Shown here: one piece after another, positions 59,419 through 64,000 of the stretch
Numbering within the stretch: the stretch's first letter is position 1
How the letters are laid out: each line of letters begins with the position of its first letter
Assembly: GCF_900637185.1 (NCBI RefSeq)
Contig: NZ_LR134352.1
Location: forward strand, 2,222,001 to 2,286,000
DNA from: Nocardia asteroides
GTDB taxonomy: Bacteria; Actinomycetota; Actinomycetes; Mycobacteriales; Mycobacteriaceae
Direction: 5' to 3'
Length of the DNA: 64,000 nt
Notes under the pieces: generated by a model
What the model was told of the DNA's origin: nothing
The model's input: only the letters and a program-made list of their open reading frames with translations
Database searches by the model: none
Translations under genes and position numbers: made by a program

Positions 59419-60729
59419 TCAGCTCAGTACCGGGAAGTTGGCGCGGAGCACGCCGTGGGGGTCGCGGGCCTGTTTGAGGGCGCGCAGGCGGGTCAGGGTC
59501 GGGGCGTCGAAGGCGGCGCTCGCCGATTCGCCGGGGGCCAGGAAGGTGTAGGGCTTGGCGCCGGTGATGTGCGAGCCGAGCCCGTCGAGGACGGCCGCGA
59601 AGCCGGCGTGCACGTCGTCGACGAGGTGGGGCAGGCCGAGGCCGAGCAGGTACAGCGCGTACGGCTCGGTGACCGGTCCGCGCGCGCCGTCGTCCGGGTT
59701 CGCCTCGGCGAGCGCGCCGCCGAGACCGCGCAGCTGGATGTTGAGCAGGGGCGCGACGGGAGCGTCGACGAGGGTCTTCACCACCGCGTCGCCGAGATCG
59801 GTGAGCAGTTCGCCGCGCGACAGGGACGGGCTCGGGTCGGTCGGCTCGGCGGTGATGGTGCCGAGCTGGTCCGGCGTCATGGTCGCGCGGGTGTCGAGGA
59901 GGGCGCCGGGCAGGGCGTCCAGGCCGCGGGTGAGCGCGCGGCCCGTGGCGGGGTCGCCGAGGTAGGCGAAGTCGAGGGCGACCGTGGGCGCGGCGCCGGG
60001 CAGCTGGTAGCGCTGCAGCCATACCGACAGCTCGGCGGGCGCGTCGGTGGTGAGCGCGGTGAACAGCTCGAACGCCTCGTGGGTGCGGTCGGCCGGCCAG
60101 CTCACCCGGCCGCCGTAGAGCTGGGGCAGGGGGAAGAGGTCGAACTCGAGGCCGGTGACGATCGCGAAGTCGCCACCGCCGCCGCGCAGCGCCCAGAACA
60201 GTTCGGGGTCGCTCTCGGCGGTGACCCGGCCGCGCGCGCCGTCGGCGTCGACGATGTCGAACGCGCGCACGGCATTGCACGCCCAGCCGTGCGCCCGCGC
60301 CAGCCAGCCGAAGCCGCCGCCCAGGGTGTAGCCGGTGACCCCGACGACAGGGTTGCTGCCCGCCAGCCCGCTGAGGCCGTGCGCGGCCGCGGCCGCCTGG
60401 ACCCGGCCCCACTGGGCGCCGGACCCCACCCGCGCCACCCGGTGCTCGGCGTCGACGGTGATCTCGTCGAGCGCGCCGGTGCGCAGCAGGATGGCGTCGT
60501 CGATGTCGCCGGTGGCGCCGTGGCCGGTCGGCTGCGTCACGATCGTGCGGCCCGTCCGGCGCGCGTAGCGCACGACGGCGGCGATGTCGTCGGCGTCGGC
60601 GGCCGCCACCACGGCGCCGACGGACTGGCGCACCGCCACGTTCCACGGTTGGGCCGCCCGGTCGAAGCCGTCGTCGCCGGGCAGCAGCACGGTGCCGCGG
60701 ACGGTGCTGCGCAGTTCGTCGATTCCCAT
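59419..60729 (-). CDS. FAD-linked oxidoreductase, berberine-bridge-enzyme type
   Basis: A 436-residue flavoprotein. The FAD-binding part contains QPTGHGATGDID, with a His in the usual flavin-linking position, and GVTGYTLGGGFGWLARAHG; the substrate domain and a C-terminal BBE segment (LTRLRALKQARDPHGVLRAN) follow. Such enzymes oxidise sugars, alcohols or alkaloid-like substrates. ATG 60729 is chosen. It stands alone, downstream of tRNA-His. Confidence 0.88.
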   Translation of the reverse strand: MGIDELRSTVRGTVLLPGDDGFDRAAQPWNVAVRQSVGAVVAAADADDIAAVVRYARRTGRTIVTQPTGHGATGDIDDAILLRTGALDEITVDAEHRVARVGSGAQWGRVQAAAAAHGLSGLAGSNPVVGVTGYTLGGGFGWLARAHGWACNAVRAFDIVDADGARGRVTAESDPELFWALRGGGGDFAIVTGLEFDLFPLPQLYGGRVSWPADRTHEAFELFTALTTDAPAELSVWLQRYQLPGAAPTVALDFAYLGDPATGRALTRGLDALPGALLDTRATMTPDQLGTITAEPTDPSPSLSRGELLTDLGDAVVKTLVDAPVAPLLNIQLRGLGGALAEANPDDGARGPVTEPYALYLLGLGLPHLVDDVHAGFAAVLDGLGSHITGAKPYTFLAPGESASAAFDAPTLTRLRALKQARDPHGVLRANFPVLS

Positions 60730-60812
60730 GTCCGATTTCCTCACTCTGCTCGGTGGTTCATCGAGTAGACGGCGGTGGGCCCGCGAGTGTGACATCCGTA
60801 CCGGGGAAACGA

Positions 60813-60845
60813 AGAAGGACCGGTTCCTGGGGAACCGGTCCTTCT
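60813..60845 (-). terminator. Hairpin after tRNA-His
   Basis: AGAAGGACCGGTTCC and GGAACCGGTCCTTCT form a perfect 15-bp stem with a 3-base loop just beyond the tRNA-His 3' end. The minus-strand sequence continues TCGTTTCC, a weak T-tract. Confidence 0.8.
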
Positions 60846-60851
60846 CTTCGG

Positions 60852-60925
60852 GGTGACTGACGGGACTCGAACCCGCGACAGCCAGGATCACAACCTGGTG
60901 CTCTACCAACTGAACTACAGTCACC
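60852..60925 (-). tRNA. tRNA-His (anticodon GTG)
   Basis: The minus-strand sequence begins GTGACTG, with G at position -1 encoded, and ends CAGTCACC with discriminator C. The anticodon stem-loop CCAGG-TTGTGAT-CCTGG holds GTG. The T arm CGGGTTCGAGTCCCG is intact. It lies just downstream of orn, as hisT does in M. tuberculosis. Confidence 0.95.
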
Positions 60926-60979
60926 ATCACCGGTTATTCACCGGCGCGGTAAATAGTAGCTTGTCTGCGGCCTCAGACC

Positions 60980-61618
60980 CTAATCGGCTGGTCGGGGGCT
61001 TGATCCGGTGACATCCACGGCCTCGGTGACGGCTTCGGCGGCGGTCGCGATCTCCGTGGTGGACGGGCCGGGCAGCGGCACGAACGCGGTGCGGCGGTAG
61101 TACTCGAGCTCGCGGATGGACTCTTTGATGTCGGCCAGCGCGCGGTGCGCCAGGCCCTTCTCCGGCTGGCCGAAGTAGATGCGCGGATACCAGCGGCGGC
61201 ACAGTTCCTTGATCGAGCTCACATCGACCATCCGGTAGTGCAGGTGCTCGTCGAGCTCGGGCATGTCCCGGGCGATGAAACCGCGGTCGGTGGCGATCGA
61301 GTTGCCGCACAGCGGCACCGTGCGCGCGGTGGGCGCGTACTGGCGGATGTAGGCGAGGACCTCGGCCTGGGCCTGCTCCAGCGTCACCGTGGAGCGCCGA
61401 ACCTCTTCGGTGAGACCGGATTTGGCGTGCATCTCGGCGACGACCGGTGGCATGCAGGCCAGCGAGGCGTCGTCGGCGTGGATGACGATGTCGACACCGT
61501 CACCGAGGATGTTCAGGTCGCTGTCGGTCACGAGCGCGGCGATCTCGATCAGCTTGTCGCTGTCGAGACGGAGCCCCGTCATCTCGCAATCCATCCAGAC
61601 CAAGAGTTTGTCGGACAC
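60980..61618 (-). CDS. orn: Oligoribonuclease
   Basis: A 212-residue DEDDh 3'-5' exoribonuclease with the first motif WMDCEMTGL (Asp10, Glu12), the second around [20 protein letters not shown], and the last with His and Asp in [17 protein letters not shown]. It degrades 2-5 nt RNA pieces and pGpG from c-di-GMP breakdown. A C-terminal extension of about 20 residues follows. GTG 61618 gives VSDKLLVW. tRNA-His lies downstream. Confidence 0.95.
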   Translation of the reverse strand: MSDKLLVWMDCEMTGLRLDSDKLIEIAALVTDSDLNILGDGVDIVIHADDASLACMPPVVAEMHAKSGLTEEVRRSTVTLEQAQAEVLAYIRQYAPTARTVPLCGNSIATDRGFIARDMPELDEHLHYRMVDVSSIKELCRRWYPRIYFGQPEKGLAHRALADIKESIRELEYYRRTAFVPLPGPSTTEIATAAEAVTEAVDVTGSSPRPAD

Positions 61619-61720
61619 CTGAGTCACCCTAACCGGGCGATACAGTTTGCCTGGAATTCCCCGCAGACGTTTTCGAGCATTTCTTGCGTACGGCAGTTGT
61701 GACCAGACGGAGGACGCGCG

Positions 61721-63391
61721 ATGACCACCCCCCAGGAGAAGGCGGCAGCGGCCCGCAAGGCGGCCGAGGACGCGGCGCGGGTCGCCGCGGAGGCCGCGGC
61801 GGCGGCGGAGGCCGCCGAGAAGGAAGCCGCGGCGGCGAATGCCGAACCGGCGCAGCCGCCCGCGGCCGTCGGTGCGGCGGCCGAGATCGGGGCGGGGTAC
61901 GCGTTCGACGGCCCGGCCCTGGAGCTCGGCACGGTGATGGTCGACGGGGTGGCCGATCCCGCCGCGCGCGTGCGCATTCCGCTGAAGATGATGAACCGGC
62001 ACGGCCTGGTCGCCGGCGCCACCGGTACCGGCAAGACCAAGACCCTGCAGGGCATCGCCGAACACCTGTCCCGGGCCGGTGTGCCGGTGGTGATGGCCGA
62101 CATCAAGGGCGACCTGTCGGGCCTGAGCGAACCCGGCGCGGACAACGACAAGATCCGGGCACGGGCCGCCGAGACCGGTGCGGGCGACTGGGCGCCCAGC
62201 GCCTTTCCCACCGAGTTCGTCTCGCTCGGCACCGGCGGCATCGGGGTGCCGATCCGGGCGACCATCTCCTCGTTCGGCCCGATCCTGCTCAGCAAGGTGC
62301 TCGGCCTCAACGACACCCAGGAGTCCACGCTCGGCCTGATCTTCCACTGGGCCGATCAGCGCGGACTGGCGCTGCTGGATCTGAAGGATCTGCGCGCGGT
62401 GATCACCCACCTCACCAGCCCCGAGGGCAAGGAGGACCTCAAGGGCATCGGCGGGGTGTCGGCCCAGACGGCGGGGGTGATCCTGCGCTCGCTGGTGAAT
62501 CTGGAGGCCGAGGGCGGCGACACCTTCTTCGGCGAACCCGAACTCGACCCGGCCGACCTGCTGCGCACCGCGGGCGGGCAGGGCGTGATCACGCTGTTCG
62601 AACTCGGCCAGCAGGCGGCGCGGCCGGTGCTGTTCTCCACCTTCCTCATGTGGGTGCTCGCCGACCTGTTCCAGACGTTGCCGGAGGTCGGCGATGTGGA
62701 CAAGCCCAAGCTGGTCTTCATCTTCGACGAGGCGCACCTGCTGTTCGCCGAGGCGTCCAAGGCGTTCCTGCAGCAGGTCGAGCAGACCGTGAAACTGATC
62801 CGCTCCAAGGGCGTCGGGGTGTTCTTCTGCACGCAGCTGCCCACCGACATCCCGAATCCGGTGCTGTCACAGCTCGGCGCGCGCGTGCAGCACGCGCTGC
62901 GCGCCTTCACCCCCGACGATCAGAAGGCGCTGTCGAAGACGGTGCGGACCTACCCCAAGTCGTCGGTGTACGACCTGGAGGCGGCGCTCACCTCACTGGG
63001 CACCGGTGAGGCGATCGTCACGGTGCTCTCGGAGAAGGGCGCGCCGACGCCGGTGGCCTGGACCAAGATCGCGCCGCCGCGCTCGCTGATGGACACCGTC
63101 GGCGACGACGCGATCAAGTCCAAGGCGCTGTCGAGTCCGCTGCAGGGCAGGTACGGGCAGAGCGTGGACCGGGAGTCGGCCTACGAGATGCTGCTGGCCA
63201 GCGTCGCCGCGGCCGAACCCGAGCCCGAGGCGCCCACGGCGCCGGGGCGCTCGGCCGCGCCGCAGGAGGAGGACTCGGCCGCCGAGCGGATCATGAACAA
63301 TCCGGCGGTCAAGAGCTTCCTGCGGTCGGCGGCCAGCGCCGCGGGCCGCGAGATCAGCCGCAGTCTCTTCGGTACCCGGCGTCGGCGGTAG
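61721..63391 (+). CDS. HerA-like ATPase, DUF853 (Rv2510c-like)
   Basis: A 556-residue P-loop ATPase. An Ala/Glu-rich coiled coil (about 6-50) precedes Walker [10 protein letters not shown] near residue 105; Walker B is FIFDEAH near 340. The C-terminal region ends with a basic patch ([20 protein letters not shown]). Members of this HerA/FtsK branch may translocate DNA, but the role is unknown. ATG 61721 is chosen. The gene is divergent from orn, as in M. tuberculosis. Confidence 0.9.
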   Translation: MTTPQEKAAAARKAAEDAARVAAEAAAAAEAAEKEAAAANAEPAQPPAAVGAAAEIGAGYAFDGPALELGTVMVDGVADPAARVRIPLKMMNRHGLVAGATGTGKTKTLQGIAEHLSRAGVPVVMADIKGDLSGLSEPGADNDKIRARAAETGAGDWAPSAFPTEFVSLGTGGIGVPIRATISSFGPILLSKVLGLNDTQESTLGLIFHWADQRGLALLDLKDLRAVITHLTSPEGKEDLKGIGGVSAQTAGVILRSLVNLEAEGGDTFFGEPELDPADLLRTAGGQGVITLFELGQQAARPVLFSTFLMWVLADLFQTLPEVGDVDKPKLVFIFDEAHLLFAEASKAFLQQVEQTVKLIRSKGVGVFFCTQLPTDIPNPVLSQLGARVQHALRAFTPDDQKALSKTVRTYPKSSVYDLEAALTSLGTGEAIVTVLSEKGAPTPVAWTKIAPPRSLMDTVGDDAIKSKALSSPLQGRYGQSVDRESAYEMLLASVAAAEPEPEAPTAPGRSAAPQEEDSAAERIMNNPAVKSFLRSAASAAGREISRSLFGTRRRR

Positions 63392-63394
63392 CGA

Positions 63395-63718
63395 TCAGCT
63401 GCTGCCGAACCAGCCCCAGGGGAACCAGTTGTGGTAGCCGCCGCCGCGGCCACGATCACAGCGATCCCAGTCGTTCCACTGGTCGTGGTAGCCGTAATCG
63501 CAGCGGTGGCGGCGATCGCGGTCGCAGTAGTCCCAGTTGTCGTAGCGATTCCAGTCGTCGCACCGTGGCCGGTTGGTTTGCACCACGTCGGGGGCGGAAG
63601 CGGGGAGGGCGAGGGCGGGGGTGGCCGCCGTCAGCGGGATGGTGACCGCCGCACCCACCACCGCCACGCCGAGGAGCAGTCTGCGCGGGCCGCGCACACG
63701 GGTCGTGTCGGTATTCAT
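63395..63718 (-). CDS. Secreted Trp/Asp/Cys-rich small protein
   Basis: A 107-residue exported protein: a signal peptide to about residue 41 (VAVVGAAVTIPLTAATPALA), then a tail unusually rich in Trp, Asp, Arg, Tyr and Cys (DDWNRYDNWDYCDRDRRHRC and on to WNDWDRC). Four or more cysteines may form disulphides. No family is recognised. ATG 63718 is chosen; the stop lies 4 bases from the HerA-like gene. Confidence 0.65.
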   Translation of the reverse strand: MNTDTTRVRGPRRLLLGVAVVGAAVTIPLTAATPALALPASAPDVVQTNRPRCDDWNRYDNWDYCDRDRRHRCDYGYHDQWNDWDRCDRGRGGGYHNWFPWGWFGSS

Positions 63719-63842
63719 GGTTGCCTCTTCCGGTGCACCGGTCGCCGGACTCGGCGCACCGCCGGTCGAGTGGATATTTGCTTTTCCCCGACTTATCTGA
63801 TACTAGGCCCGATGTGGGGGCGGCCACCAGCCCTCGGCCCGG

Positions 63843-64000
63843 TCAGACGGCTGTTTCGCGGCGCAGCAGATCGGCGGTCGTCTCGCGGCGCAGCAGCGGG
63901 GTGCAGCGGCCCGCGGCGACGGCGACCACCGGCGGCCTGCCCACGCCGCGGTAGGTCGAGACCAGGCCGGGATGATAGGCGCCCGCGCAGGGCAGCGCGA
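63843..64000 (-). CDS. C-terminal part of an unidentified protein
   Basis: On the minus strand an open frame runs from the window edge to the TGA at 63843-63845, reading LPCAGAYHPGLVSTYRGVGR and on to AGRCTPLLRRETTADLLRRE before TAV. GC3 is high, so it is probably coding. The start lies outside. I do not recognise the family. Confidence 0.45.
   Translation of the reverse strand, partial: ALPCAGAYHPGLVSTYRGVGRPPVVAVAAGRCTPLLRRETTADLLRRETAV

Overview
The window is high-GC actinobacterial DNA, most likely Nocardia or a very close mycolic-acid relative. The grounds are a single giant type I fatty acid synthase followed by acpS, genes closely resembling Mycobacterium tuberculosis Rv2510c, orn, the LdtB L,D-transpeptidase, bcp and Rv2520c in a similar neighbourhood, an Rv2639c-Rv2642-like arsenic/cadmium locus, many TetR/ArsR regulators, and small secreted proteins. 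These assignments rest on remembered family sequences; no search was run.

Layout. 1-5.8 kb: the end of a crotonase gene, a PhaC-like hydrolase, a secreted glycine-zipper protein, and an EthA/MymA-like Baeyer-Villiger monooxygenase beside a VirS-type AraC regulator and a TetR gene; the monooxygenase and regulator share a 34-bp upstream element. 5.8-9.3 kb: a stress-like cluster (UsfY-like membrane protein, PfpI/DJ-1 protein, two tiny proteins) with a SigF/SigB-type promoter, then an ATP-dependent DNA ligase and a hydrolase. 9.4-15.3 kb: an NAD(P)-binding protein, an SDR with a divergent TetR and a three-site operator array, a deletion scar of two decapitated genes, two proteins of unknown function, and a DoxX/TetR pair. 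15.4-22 kb: a membrane protein with a degenerate peptidase-like segment, a one-cysteine glutaredoxin, a CmtR-like regulator with a cation efflux protein, a bile-acid/sodium symporter-type transporter and a DHA2 drug transporter.

22.07-31.54 kb is bounded by a 47-bp direct repeat (40/47 identical), one copy spanning the 3' end of tRNA-Leu(TAG). It looks like a genomic island without an integrase. It carries a CRP-type site and a second glycine-zipper secreted protein, a GGCT-like protein, FusA2, DUF389 and DUF1254 proteins, and a metalloid locus (arsR-aquaporin-arsC, cadI, a second arsR, ynfA).

32-48 kb is the lipid core: fas (3112 codons before the stop) and acpS, a TetR gene, an ABC exporter with a TetR regulator, bcp and DUF3618. 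48-55 kb is regulator/target pairs: pirin/MarR, a frameshifted cupin with a GlxA-type regulator, ArsR/hydrolase, LysG/LysE. 55-64 kb holds cell-wall and RNA-turnover genes: a secreted transglycosylase with a possible c-di-AMP riboswitch leader, tRNA-Lys, LdtB, small secreted proteins, a CGNR regulator, a BBE-type flavoprotein, tRNA-His, orn, a HerA-like ATPase, a Trp/Asp-rich secreted protein and the end of a further gene.

Many genes are separated by strong GC-rich hairpins, and most regulators sit divergently from their likely target with a visible dyad between them.
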